This document shows, one piece after another, positions 41,976 through 51,085 of a DNA stretch of 64,000 bases (position 1 is the first letter of the stretch; every line of letters starts with the position of its first letter). The notes below the pieces were generated by a model. The model was not told where the DNA came from. It searched no databases and worked only from the letters and a program-made list of their open reading frames with translations. A program made the position numbers and the translations under genes. The stretch is from UBA7236 sp964463165 (GTDB taxonomy: Bacteria > Bacteroidota > Bacteroidia > Chitinophagales > BACL12), in contig CAYXBK010000005.1 in assembly GCA_964463165.1 (NCBI GenBank), forward strand, positions 124,001-188,000. The letters run 5' to 3'.

Positions 41976-44627
41976 TTATTTACATTTCAGCTTCACTTTA
42001 TTTGTATCGAATGAGCAGCCGTTTTTCTCAACAGCTTTCACCGGTACGATCAAAGCCTGTGTACTTGTCATACTCAGTTTCACATCAACATTATTTAATG
42101 TGATATCGCCGAGTTGAATTGTTTTTAAAACAAATACATCACCTTTCACGGTTGTGCCGTTTCCAAGATCTGTCGGTTTATCATTTTTAATATCAGCATC
42201 GGTAATCAACCCTGCGTTCCATAATTTGATGAAGAAATCTTTATTCACCATTGTTACTGTAACAGACGGGCTGAGATTCAAAATATATTTTGTTTGTTCT
42301 TTACCATTTACCATTGCATTTCCTTCATACATATTTCCTTTTTTCGTTAAGGTTGCATCTAAGGCAGCAGCGGTGGTTGTGGTAGTTGTAGTTGTTGTTT
42401 TGGTATTTGTATTAGTTGATTTTGTATCCGATTTTGTGTCGGTATTTTCGATCACATCGCTTTCATCAACCTGTTGCAGATCCTGCAATTGTTTGTTGCG
42501 TTTTTGTTCTTCTTCACGCAAACGTGCTTTTTCCGCTTCAATTGCTGCTTCATCATATTTAACAACAGCGCCCGGGATTTCACCAAGAATTTTAAATTCA
42601 GTGCGGCGGTTGATCTGATGCAGGAATTCATAATCTGCATTATTGCTTTGATATTTATTGATGAATGCTTCTTCGAGCACTGTGCCTTTCGGTACGATTT
42701 TACCGCTTGGCAGTGTAACATCAGATGAAAGAGTTTTAGGAACAGATTCTCCGTATCCCTTCGGCTTCATACGTGTTGTATCGATTCCTTTTGCAGTTAG
42801 GAAATCTACAACAGCCTGTGCACGTCGCTGTGATAAATCGATATTTCTCTCGTATGTATCGCGGCTGTCTGTATGTGATCCGAATTCCACAATGATCTGC
42901 GGATTGTTTTTCATGATCGTATATAATGAATCAAGTGCATCTTTCGATTCAGGACGTAAATCCGCTTTTGCTAATTCGTAATAAATATTTTTCACTTCGA
43001 TCGGAATAATGATTGGAATCGGTTCCATCATAATATCCACGTAAAATGTATCATTGTCTTTACCACCGGTTGTAATGGTTGATTCACCCTGATAAAATCC
43101 TTCTTTGGATCCTGTTAAAGAGAATTTATCCATTGCAGTGCCGACAAAGAAATCGGTATATGCGGCAGGTTTACTTACGCCATAATTCATTTTTGCACCG
43201 GCTCTGTTTAAATCAATTGCAACTTCACCGATCTGTTCATTTGTTTTAGAATTAATGGTGCGTGCCATGATCATGAATTCAGGCGGATATTTAAATGCAT
43301 AAATATCATCGCAGCATGTTTCGCTTTTTACATTGAAACCACCTTTGCGGTTTGAAACGAAAAATCCTTTTTTACCTGAAGGGTCAGTAGAAAAATAAAC
43401 ATCATCTACAGAACTGTTGAAAGGCAAACCAAGATTTGATGGTGATTCGAATGTTTTCATTCCGCCTTTAGCAGAGAATACATCGAGTCCGCCGATATTG
43501 ATCTGACCATTTGAACTGAAATATAATGTTCCCAATGTTTCATTATAAAACGGAGTTACTTCATCACCTGCGGTATTAATTTTTGTTCCGCAGTTTTGCG
43601 GGTTTGAATAACCTGAACCTTTGCCCTGAATTTCGCAGAACCAGATATCCATTCCACCGCGTCCACCCGGGCGGTTTGAAGAGAAATATAAAATTTCCTT
43701 TCCTTTATACTCGCCCACTGCAGGCGTGGTAGCTGTTGCATTTGCGGCATTTACCTGGCTCACTTCTTTCGGATTTCCCCAGTCGCCGTTTTTATATTCG
43801 CTTACAAATATTTTGCAGATCATCACGAGTGAATCGTTCGGACTGCATTCGGTATAATAAAAACGTTTTCCGTCGGCAGAATAAGCACCGTTTCCCGTAT
43901 GTGCAGAACCTTTATTGAAAGGAGCGGAAATTTCTTTTCCTTTTCCCCAGCTGTCGCCATCATTTGTTGAAGAAAAAATTCTTGCTTTTAAATCTGTTTT
44001 TTTCTGTGCATCCAGATTGATCACATCTTCAGAAACAAGTGATGCATACACCAGATTATTATCCGGGTCGAATTTTGGTGAAAAGTCTGTATAATTATTA
44101 TTGATATTATTACCGAGATGTTCAACATTTACAGTTGCAGGAGATTGAGCCAGCAATATGGCGAGATCACAACCTTTATCTTCATTTTTAGACTGGCGTT
44201 TTAATGTGGTGGCCATTGCACCTTTTACTTTTCCGTTTTTCTGAAATGCTTTGAACGCTTCTTTTGCTTCTGTATATTTTGCATTGTATTTCAGCGACAT
44301 GGCGTAATAAAATCCGGCTTCAGGAAATTCATCTTTTGATTTACCCGCCTCCATGGCTTTTTTATACCATATCTCAGCATCTTTATAATTGCGTGCGAGA
44401 TAATATGCACGTGCAAGTTTGTATGCCGCTTCCTGCGTTGCATCATCATCATATGCCATCTTGTATACATCCTGCGCATTGTAATAACTGCCGGCAGACA
44501 TAAGTGCATCGCCGTACATCATTTTGCGTGTGTAGTTCATTTTATTAAGATCCTCATCCGGTGTTTGTGCAAACACGGTTGAACCTAACATGAACAGCGG
44601 GAGAATAATCGAAAATAATTTTTTCAT
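41976..44627 (-). CDS. TPR-PD40-OmpA outer-membrane protein with degenerate retropepsin-like C-terminus
   Basis: 883 residues. Signal peptide 1-20; TPR region about 30-140 (YYNAQDVYKMAYDDDATQEAAYKLARAYY pattern); WD40-like PD40 propeller about 185-450 (FSPKFDPDNNLVYAS, ADGKRFYYTE, YFSSNRPGGRGGMDIW); a small carboxypeptidase-regulatory-like segment; an OmpA peptidoglycan-binding domain about 545-680 (IYYELAKADLRPESKDALDSLY, VEFGSHTDSRDTYERNIDLSQRRAQAVVDFL). This resembles T9SS-associated PorE-type proteins. After a Thr/Asp-rich linker, residues about 765-883 look like a retropepsin-type half: GNMYEGNAMVNGKEQTKYILN and VLKTIQLGDITLNNVDVKL, but the catalytic DTG position reads NLSPS. It is the last gene of the adhesin-PorP cluster. 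Confidence 0.9.
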   Translation of the reverse strand: MKKLFSIILPLFMLGSTVFAQTPDEDLNKMNYTRKMMYGDALMSAGSYYNAQDVYKMAYDDDATQEAAYKLARAYYLARNYKDAEIWYKKAMEAGKSKDEFPEAGFYYAMSLKYNAKYTEAKEAFKAFQKNGKVKGAMATTLKRQSKNEDKGCDLAILLAQSPATVNVEHLGNNINNNYTDFSPKFDPDNNLVYASLVSEDVINLDAQKKTDLKARIFSSTNDGDSWGKGKEISAPFNKGSAHTGNGAYSADGKRFYYTECSPNDSLVMICKIFVSEYKNGDWGNPKEVSQVNAANATATTPAVGEYKGKEILYFSSNRPGGRGGMDIWFCEIQGKGSGYSNPQNCGTKINTAGDEVTPFYNETLGTLYFSSNGQINIGGLDVFSAKGGMKTFESPSNLGLPFNSSVDDVYFSTDPSGKKGFFVSNRKGGFNVKSETCCDDIYAFKYPPEFMIMARTINSKTNEQIGEVAIDLNRAGAKMNYGVSKPAAYTDFFVGTAMDKFSLTGSKEGFYQGESTITTGGKDNDTFYVDIMMEPIPIIIPIEVKNIYYELAKADLRPESKDALDSLYTIMKNNPQIIVEFGSHTDSRDTYERNIDLSQRRAQAVVDFLTAKGIDTTRMKPKGYGESVPKTLSSDVTLPSGKIVPKGTVLEEAFINKYQSNNADYEFLHQINRRTEFKILGEIPGAVVKYDEAAIEAEKARLREEEQKRNKQLQDLQQVDESDVIENTDTKSDTKSTNTNTKTTTTTTTTTAAALDATLTKKGNMYEGNAMVNGKEQTKYILNLSPSVTVTMVNKDFFIKLWNAGLITDADIKNDKPTDLGNGTTVKGDVFVLKTIQLGDITLNNVDVKLSMTSTQALIVPVKAVEKNGCSFDTNKVKLKCK

Positions 44628-44665
44628 ACTGATATCTTTTTCAGTTGTGTAGTAAGTTTCAAAAA

Positions 44666-45688
44666 TTAATAATATTTAGGACAAGGCATTACATAATGTT
44701 TCGGAATAACAGGAAGTATACAACCAGTATACACCAGTGTGAATTCCATACCGCCTTTACCGCTGCTGGCTATATCCAATGATGAATTATTAATATCATA
44801 GCTCGCACCGAAACGGAAATTTTTGTAATCGAGGCCGATGCTTGCGATAATAGCATCATCAAGCCTGTCGTGCACACCCAAAAATATTGTTGCAGGAAAA
44901 CTTGCATTATTAATGAAATATCCGAAATCGCTTCCAACTACAATTTCTGTTGCTTTTGATTGCGACTGATATAATAAGGAAGGCATGATACCAAAACTTT
45001 TTCCGATCGTAATTCCAGCCTTTAAATGTCCTGCTATGCGCATACCTAATTTATTTTCCGTATCACCGAGGAATGATTCCTGCGGTGCTACCAAATGGAA
45101 TGCTGCACCACCAACAGTTAAATTAAAATTCGGAGAAAATTTTCCATAAAATGCAAGACCTGTATTAAAATCGAATTTACTCATGCTGCCTTCACCGATC
45201 GGTTCCAGCGGATTAATTGTCGGATCGAATTCATCTCCATCCCACATGGTTCCCCAGTTTAATTGTGTCCAGTCGATGCTTTTGTTCATCAAACCACCCT
45301 GAATACCAAGTGAGAGCACTTTATCTTTTGTTCCGTCGAGTGAAAGATTATAAGCAACGGAAGCCATTGCCTGGAGGTTTGTTAAATTACCATCACCGGA
45401 AACATCATTGAATAATAATAAGCCGGCTGATAATTGACTTGCGCCGCCAATATTTTTAATGATAGGTGCATCACCAAATAATTCATATGTTACATAAGGA
45501 GTTGTAACAGATGCCCACTGGTTGCGATAGCCGAGACCTACACGATAATCACAGGAATTCACGCCTGTTAACGCAGGATTTAATGCAAGTGGCGAAGCAT
45601 TATACTGCGAAAAGTGAATGTCCTGCGCATGTATTACTCCGGCAGTCATCAACATTGCTATACACGTAGCTTTGTAAAACTTCATCAT
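44666..45688 (-). CDS. PorP/SprF-family type IX secretion outer-membrane protein
   Basis: 340 residues with a signal peptide (1-21). It opens QDIHFSQYNASPLALNPALTGV, the hallmark of PorP/SprF, followed by CDYRVGLGYRNQWASV and a barrel with SAGLLLFNDVSGDGNL, FDFNTGLAFYG, GMRIAGHLKAGITIG and FRFGASYDINNSSL. SprF is needed for secretion or anchoring of the SprB adhesin in Flavobacterium. Here the gene directly follows two adhesin genes with type B sorting domains (18 bases after the nearer one), so it is likely their dedicated partner. Confidence 0.95.
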   Translation of the reverse strand: MMKFYKATCIAMLMTAGVIHAQDIHFSQYNASPLALNPALTGVNSCDYRVGLGYRNQWASVTTPYVTYELFGDAPIIKNIGGASQLSAGLLLFNDVSGDGNLTNLQAMASVAYNLSLDGTKDKVLSLGIQGGLMNKSIDWTQLNWGTMWDGDEFDPTINPLEPIGEGSMSKFDFNTGLAFYGKFSPNFNLTVGGAAFHLVAPQESFLGDTENKLGMRIAGHLKAGITIGKSFGIMPSLLYQSQSKATEIVVGSDFGYFINNASFPATIFLGVHDRLDDAIIASIGLDYKNFRFGASYDINNSSLDIASSGKGGMEFTLVYTGCILPVIPKHYVMPCPKYY

Positions 45689-45705
45689 TGGTTTTAGTTT
45701 ATAGT

Positions 45706-47553
45706 TTATCTGAGTAAATTAATTGTTCCTGTGAACTTAACTTCTTCCTGGTCCTCATTCGTACCAACAAATATATACATGTACGACCCAATTTCCTGAT
45801 CTATTCCATTAAATGTTCCGTCCCACCCCGCTAAAATATCATTTGTTTCAAATATTTTTCCTCCCCAGCGGTTGAAAATTACAAAAGAATTTAATTCTAT
45901 GTTTTGCAGTACGACAATATGCAACACATCGTTGATTCCGTCGCCGTTTGGAGTGAATGCATTTGGAATCTCAACAGACCGCGGGCGCACAACAACAACA
46001 TTCATATCATCGGTAAATACACAACCCTCTTCAGTTGTTACGGTAACCATATAATTGGTGGTGAATTCAGGTTCTGCAAACGGGTTTTCAGCCAGGCTGT
46101 CGGATAATGTTGCGCCGGGTGTCCAGACATATGATACACCTCCATCAGCATCTAAATAAGCCCGTTCTCCAAAATAAATCAATGTATCATTTCCCGCATT
46201 TGCTGTTGAAGGATAAATACTCACAGTTACAGGCAATGTATTGATACAAGTGTATTTGATCCCGGTAACAATATAGGTTGTTGTTTCAGTTGGAAATGCG
46301 AAAACCGTATCGCCTAAAGGTGAGCTCAGGGTTTCAGGCGGGTTCCACGAATAGGTATCGGCACCACCTGCAAAAAGGGTTGCGGTATCTCCCGGACATA
46401 TAGTTGTATCGGGTGAAACTGTAACCGGTAATTTATCATCGATATAAACAATCAGGCTGTCGTCGGATGATGTATAACATGCGAGGTCAACAGACATAAC
46501 TACTGTTTCAATACCTTCAGTAATAGCATCGTCATATGCCGCAACAGTCAATACGATCATAGTGTCGCCCGGATAGAATATAAGTGAATCCGGCAAGAGA
46601 GGATAATCAACACCATTGATAGCAGTTCCGCCGATATTTAATCCGACGCTGAATGTATCGGTTGGTGCAAATGATAATTCAAATGTTACTTCTCCGTTAT
46701 TGCAGCCTTCAATTACATCATCATAACCGCTGATATGTGTTTCATACGAGATTGTTACACCGGGGCTGGAAAGTGAACCTGCTTCGATAAAAACGCCCGA
46801 ATCAAATGCCCAGTCGAGGTCATCGGCAATCACCATTTTCAAATGATAAGTTTCGCAGGGAATAACACTGTGTTTTGCTTCGAGCACAGTTGTGATACCA
46901 TCATACTGCACATAGTAATTATCGGTGGAATATGGCGGATCGAAACCGGTTCCGTTAACGATATAATATTCCGGATTGGACCCGGTATTTACATTGTTGA
47001 TGGAGACAGGAGTTACAGTTCCAGGCACAAGTGCCATATTTGCTGATCCCACAATTCCGGGGCCGCTGATATAAAATGCGAAGGCATCATTAAAGGAGCC
47101 GACATATTCGAGATATTCTTCCGAACCGAAAACATAATTAAAACGAACCGTATCGGATACAACCGTAATATCAAATTCAAGGGCGCATGCATCGTTGGTT
47201 CCGAGTATTCCGGGAATTGCATCGAGATCGGGATCGCCTGGTGCACTATTATCACCGGTCATAGACCCGGAATTATTCGGTCCTTCGGCATTTGTGGCAT
47301 AACCACTCGTAAGAATAATGCCGTCGGTAATTCCGACATTGCAGTCAACACAATCAAAAAATCCATATGCACCATCTGGGCAATCCATCGTAACACCTGA
47401 AACCGTTACACCGGCCCCTACCAGAGAAGCTACCAGAGAATCGGGAACTGCAGTATCATCAACAACTAATTGTCCGAAGCCATTTGCTGTTACTGATACC
47501 AAACATCCCGCAATGAAAGCAGTTTTGAGGAGATTGCGTTTGATTGGTTTCAT
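45706..47553 (-). CDS. Choice-of-anchor L adhesin with type B (gliding-motility) C-terminal domain
   Basis: 615 residues; signal peptide about 1-28. The choice-of-anchor L domain (about 35-270) shows SLVGAGVTVSGVTMDCPDGAYGFFDC, GIILTSGYA, GDPDLDAIPG and RFNYVFGSEEYLEYVGSFNDAFAFYISGPG. Then a Calx-beta-like stretch (about 285-375), an Ig-like domain (TTICPGDTATLFAGGADTYSW), another strand-rich segment, and the final ~85 residues VEIPNAFTPNGDGINDVLHI ... FNRWGGKIFET ... GSYMYIFVG, the gliding-motility/type B T9SS domain. It is a paralogue of equal length to the gene just upstream. Confidence 0.94.
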   Translation of the reverse strand: MKPIKRNLLKTAFIAGCLVSVTANGFGQLVVDDTAVPDSLVASLVGAGVTVSGVTMDCPDGAYGFFDCVDCNVGITDGIILTSGYATNAEGPNNSGSMTGDNSAPGDPDLDAIPGILGTNDACALEFDITVVSDTVRFNYVFGSEEYLEYVGSFNDAFAFYISGPGIVGSANMALVPGTVTPVSINNVNTGSNPEYYIVNGTGFDPPYSTDNYYVQYDGITTVLEAKHSVIPCETYHLKMVIADDLDWAFDSGVFIEAGSLSSPGVTISYETHISGYDDVIEGCNNGEVTFELSFAPTDTFSVGLNIGGTAINGVDYPLLPDSLIFYPGDTMIVLTVAAYDDAITEGIETVVMSVDLACYTSSDDSLIVYIDDKLPVTVSPDTTICPGDTATLFAGGADTYSWNPPETLSSPLGDTVFAFPTETTTYIVTGIKYTCINTLPVTVSIYPSTANAGNDTLIYFGERAYLDADGGVSYVWTPGATLSDSLAENPFAEPEFTTNYMVTVTTEEGCVFTDDMNVVVVRPRSVEIPNAFTPNGDGINDVLHIVVLQNIELNSFVIFNRWGGKIFETNDILAGWDGTFNGIDQEIGSYMYIFVGTNEDQEEVKFTGTINLLR

Positions 47554-47613
47554 AATTGAAATTTGTCTATAAGGTGTGCATCATCATGATCTGGCCTTAA
47601 AGATTTTCAAATA

Positions 47614-49461
47614 TTATCGCACGAGGATAAAATTCCCTTTATCGAAAAAGTCTTCACCGTTCATATCCGTGTAATTCAGCACATAAATAAATGAGCCCAT
47701 CGGTTGCTCTTCATTTTCAAATTTGCCATCCCAGCCTTTTGAAAAGTCGGATGATTCATACACCAATGTTCCCCACCGATTGTAGATCTGCAAATTGAAA
47801 AATGAAACCTGTCCGCGGATAATTACTCCGAAAACATCATTGATATTATCACTGTTCGGTGAAAAAGCATTGGGTACATCTACAAGCGCATCCGAGCTTA
47901 CAAACACAGTAACCTGGTCTGTAAATACGCATCCGATTGCGGTAGTTACCGTTACTGTATAAGTTGTTGTAACAAATGGTGTCGCTATCGGATTTTCGCT
48001 GTTCGGGTCATTCAAACCTGTTGAAGGCGACCAGGAATATTCAACGCCGCCGCTTGCATCCAGAAATGCAGATTCTCCGAAATAAATCGTTGTATCTTCT
48101 CCGGCATCTGCAGTTGGTGATTGTATATCAACATACACATCAGCAGTATTGACGCAGGAAGCGAGTGTTCCCGTTACGGTATACAATGTCGGTTCGGTCG
48201 GGTTTGCTTCGGTGGAAGCTTCATCAGGCGTACTTAATGTTGCGCTTGGTTCCCAGGAATAAGTTTCGGCGCCTGAAGCCGTTAAGAATGCCGGATCATC
48301 AGGGCAGATCAGCGTATCGTTAGAAATTTCAAGTGGCAAAGCATCATATACATACAGCACAAGGGTATCATCGAGGCCGATGGTGCAACCGATATCAACC
48401 GAAATTACAATGGTTTCCATTCCTTCATCAAGGCCATCGGATATTGTAGTGAAATCGATAGTATAAGCTGTATCTCCCGGATAAAAATAAATTGTGTCGG
48501 GAACAAGGGTAAAATCTGTTCCGTTTGTTGCCGTTCCCTCAATTGTAACTGCAACTGCAAATGTATCGATCGGAGGAAACGAAAGGTCGAAGCTCAGGTG
48601 GCCTTCATTACAACCTTCAATGATATTGTCATAACCTTCAATATCGGATTCATAAGTGAGTGTTACGCCGGGGCTGGTGAGTGATCCGGCCTCGATAAAT
48701 ACACCTGAATCAAATGCCCAGTCGAGATCGTCGGCGATTGCCATTTTAAGATGGTATGTTTCGCATGGAATTACATTTCTTTTTGCTTCAAGCACGGTTG
48801 TGAAACCATCGTATTGAATATAATAATCGTCGATGCTGTAGGGAGGATTTGCACCTGTTCCATTTACAACATAATATTCTTCGTTCGTTGTATTGTTGAC
48901 ATTATTGATGGAAACCGGTGTTGCTGTTCCGGGAATTAATGCCATGTTTTCAGTCCCTACGATTCCCGGCCCGCTGATATAAAATGCAAATACATCATTG
49001 AATGATCCGACATATTCGAGATATTCTTCCGACCCGAATACATAATTAAACCGGACGGTATCAGAAGTAACAGTGAGATCAAATTCCAGAACACATGCAT
49101 CATTTGTTCCCAATACACCTGGAATAGCATCGAGATCTGGATCGCCGCCGGCGCCATTATCTGTAGTTGTACCTCCGTTATTGTTCGGACCGACTGCATT
49201 TCCGGGGCTACCACTTGTAAGCAGGATACCGGATGAAATACCGACATTACAATCGATGCAATCAAAAAAACCGGCAGCTCCACTCGGGCAATCCATAGAA
49301 ACAGCGCCAATGATGATACCTTCTCCAACCAGCGAAGAAACAAGTGCTTCCGCATCATCTGATTCTGATGTTTCGAGTTGTGCAAAGACTGAATTGCACG
49401 TAAATAATATGCAAGCAGTAATGAACGCAGATTTGAGGAGGTTGCGTAAAGTTGATCTCAT
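47614..49461 (-). CDS. Choice-of-anchor L adhesin with type B C-terminal domain (paralogue)
   Basis: 615 residues from the ATG at 49461. An upstream in-frame ATG at 49503 exists, but the start at 49461 (MRSTLRNLLKSAFITACILF) aligns with the paralogue and gives identical length. Domain order is the same: choice-of-anchor L (SLVGEGIIIGAVSMDCPSGAAGFFDC, FNYVFGSEEYLEYVGSFNDVFAFYISGPG), Calx-beta-like, Ig-like (DTLICPDDPAFLTASGAETYSW), and type B sorting domain VDVPNAFSPNSDNINDVFGV ... IYNRWGTLVYES ... GSFIYVLN. The anchor-L domains are nearly identical, whereas the middle parts have diverged. First gene of the four-gene T9SS module. Confidence 0.94.
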   Translation of the reverse strand: MRSTLRNLLKSAFITACILFTCNSVFAQLETSESDDAEALVSSLVGEGIIIGAVSMDCPSGAAGFFDCIDCNVGISSGILLTSGSPGNAVGPNNNGGTTTDNGAGGDPDLDAIPGVLGTNDACVLEFDLTVTSDTVRFNYVFGSEEYLEYVGSFNDVFAFYISGPGIVGTENMALIPGTATPVSINNVNNTTNEEYYVVNGTGANPPYSIDDYYIQYDGFTTVLEAKRNVIPCETYHLKMAIADDLDWAFDSGVFIEAGSLTSPGVTLTYESDIEGYDNIIEGCNEGHLSFDLSFPPIDTFAVAVTIEGTATNGTDFTLVPDTIYFYPGDTAYTIDFTTISDGLDEGMETIVISVDIGCTIGLDDTLVLYVYDALPLEISNDTLICPDDPAFLTASGAETYSWEPSATLSTPDEASTEANPTEPTLYTVTGTLASCVNTADVYVDIQSPTADAGEDTTIYFGESAFLDASGGVEYSWSPSTGLNDPNSENPIATPFVTTTYTVTVTTAIGCVFTDQVTVFVSSDALVDVPNAFSPNSDNINDVFGVIIRGQVSFFNLQIYNRWGTLVYESSDFSKGWDGKFENEEQPMGSFIYVLNYTDMNGEDFFDKGNFILVR

Positions 49462-49611
49462 TAAAAATCTTTTAGGTTTTTTAAATCCCTTATGAACATT
49501 CAAACTTACAAAATATTCGTGTCAAAAAGGGTAACAGATGTCAATTATTAAAACGGAATTTTACTGAACAATGACGTAAATATAACAAACGCCTGCTGCA
49601 GCTGAAGGCTT

Positions 49612-50904
49612 TCAGGCTGGTTTTTTACTGCGCCGCCAGAAGAGATACATCAGAAGCAAACCGAAGAGCATAAATCCGACGGAAATAAATGTTGCCTGTG
49701 TTGCATGGATGCCCATAAAATTGAGAACATTATTTACCCTGATCTTTTCAATAAAATAGCGCTCGGCACCATTCAGAAAAACATAAAATGCGAGCAGCAT
49801 TCCCGGAATGGTAATGCGTTTTCTGATCATCCACAAAAAGCCGAAAATGATGAGCGACATAATTGTTTCATAAACCGGCGTCGGGAAAACCGCAACAGGC
49901 AATTGACCGCACCAACCGGTTTCGCATCCTTCGATTGCTGCACCTTCGTTATTTACATTGTATGCATAATTCTGCGCAACAAGCCGCTGCGGAAGAAAAT
50001 CCGGTGCTTTGAAATTTACATGCGGCACGTTTTCAATACTGCCGAATTGCTGGATATAATAATTTTGATTTGCAAATAATGCTTTTTGAAAATCACCTTC
50101 CTGCGCTAATTCAACTTTCGCATCAGGCGTGGAAATATAGGCACTGTTTAAAATGCCCCAGTCGCCATCGCCGGCAACCTGACAACCGATACGGCCGATA
50201 CCGTAAGCAAGTATTAAAGCAGGTGCAAATGCATCACCTAGATGCAGCACATTTATTTTTTTGCGCCATGCAAAATAAATAATTGCGGCTGCTGCTAAAA
50301 TTAATCCGCCGTAAATGGTAAGTCCGCTGAAAAAATTTTCAACCGGGTTTTTGATAAAATCCCGCCAGCCGTTTTCTTCTTCAAAATTGGAAAATATTTT
50401 TGCGCCCAATAATCCGAAAACAGCAGCAATAACAATAAAATCACCCACGCGATGATGTGGCCAGATATCAATTGTTTTTTCTTTCGGCTGATCGAGTTTC
50501 TCTTTGTTTTTTTCACGCCATTTCAAATAAATTAAAACACCGGCAATGAGCAAACCGCCGAGAATACTTCCCTGTGATGATAAAATATACGCCTGCGGGT
50601 TTTCTGAAAATATTTTATTTTCCGTTACAATGCCGATTATTTTCCATCCGATAATAAAACCGACAAGCCCGTTGAAAAATAATTCGGCCGGTGTGGCAGG
50701 ATTGCCTACAATTATTTTTGCCTTTGTAGGATGAAATAATCCTTTTCTTTCTTTTCGTTTTAATTCAAGATTGAGTATCCATCCGCCGATCAGAAAAGAC
50801 ATGGCGACAAAAAAACCAAATGAATAAACCGGAACATTGCTGTGTGTTCCGAAAACATGGTTGAAATATTCTGATAAGGTGGCGAATGAGCGAAGTAAGA
50901 TCAT
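49612..50904 (-). CDS. lgt: Divergent prolipoprotein diacylglyceryl transferase family protein
   Basis: 430 residues with about eight membrane segments. Lgt adds diacylglycerol to the lipobox cysteine of lipoproteins. Family features are VPVYSFGFFVAMSFLIGGWIL at the N-terminus, a GGLLIAGVLIYL helix, GGLILAAAAIIYFAWRKK, and the signature region YGIGRIGCQVAGDGDWG (about residue 230, with the conserved Arg). It is longer than typical Lgt (~270 residues). About 80 residues are inserted between the signature and a late PTPVYET segment, where usual Lgt has an H-P-x-Q-LYE motif; here the His and Gln are absent. It could be a Bacteroidota Lgt subtype or a paralogue with altered activity. Confidence 0.8.
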   Translation of the reverse strand: MILLRSFATLSEYFNHVFGTHSNVPVYSFGFFVAMSFLIGGWILNLELKRKERKGLFHPTKAKIIVGNPATPAELFFNGLVGFIIGWKIIGIVTENKIFSENPQAYILSSQGSILGGLLIAGVLIYLKWREKNKEKLDQPKEKTIDIWPHHRVGDFIVIAAVFGLLGAKIFSNFEEENGWRDFIKNPVENFFSGLTIYGGLILAAAAIIYFAWRKKINVLHLGDAFAPALILAYGIGRIGCQVAGDGDWGILNSAYISTPDAKVELAQEGDFQKALFANQNYYIQQFGSIENVPHVNFKAPDFLPQRLVAQNYAYNVNNEGAAIEGCETGWCGQLPVAVFPTPVYETIMSLIIFGFLWMIRKRITIPGMLLAFYVFLNGAERYFIEKIRVNNVLNFMGIHATQATFISVGFMLFGLLLMYLFWRRSKKPA

Positions 50905-51022
50905 TATTGCTTAGAGTTTATCTTTTTTAGTGTTTAAAATTGCGGATCGCTGATTTTGAATTGGGGATTGAGGATCAGCATTTGCTTTTATCTTTTTCTG
51001 TTAATTTATTTTTAAATTCAGT

Positions 51023-51085
51023 TAGTAGCTAGTATCTAGTAGCTAGTAGCTAGTAGCTAGCAGCTAGCGGCCAGCATCTAGCAGC
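51023..51085. repeat. Heptanucleotide tandem array (about nine TAGTAGC units)
   Basis: Nine consecutive 7-base units from 51023: TAGTAGC, TAGTATC, three TAGTAGC, TAGCAGC, TAGCGGC, CAGCATC, TAGCAGC. The last unit covers the stop codon and final Ser-Cys codons of mtaB on the other strand (51078-51085). It resembles the short heptameric tandem repeats found between genes in cyanobacteria and Bacteroidota. Confidence 0.88.

Noticed and set aside
42154..42618. 154-codon open frame opposite the OmpA-type gene, with a Val-rich run
   Set aside because: The Val run is the antisense of the Thr-rich linker codons; no start signal or family.
51023..51085. Heptamer array as an origin or iteron cluster
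   Set aside because: Units are only 7 bases and degenerate, and no replication initiator gene lies near.
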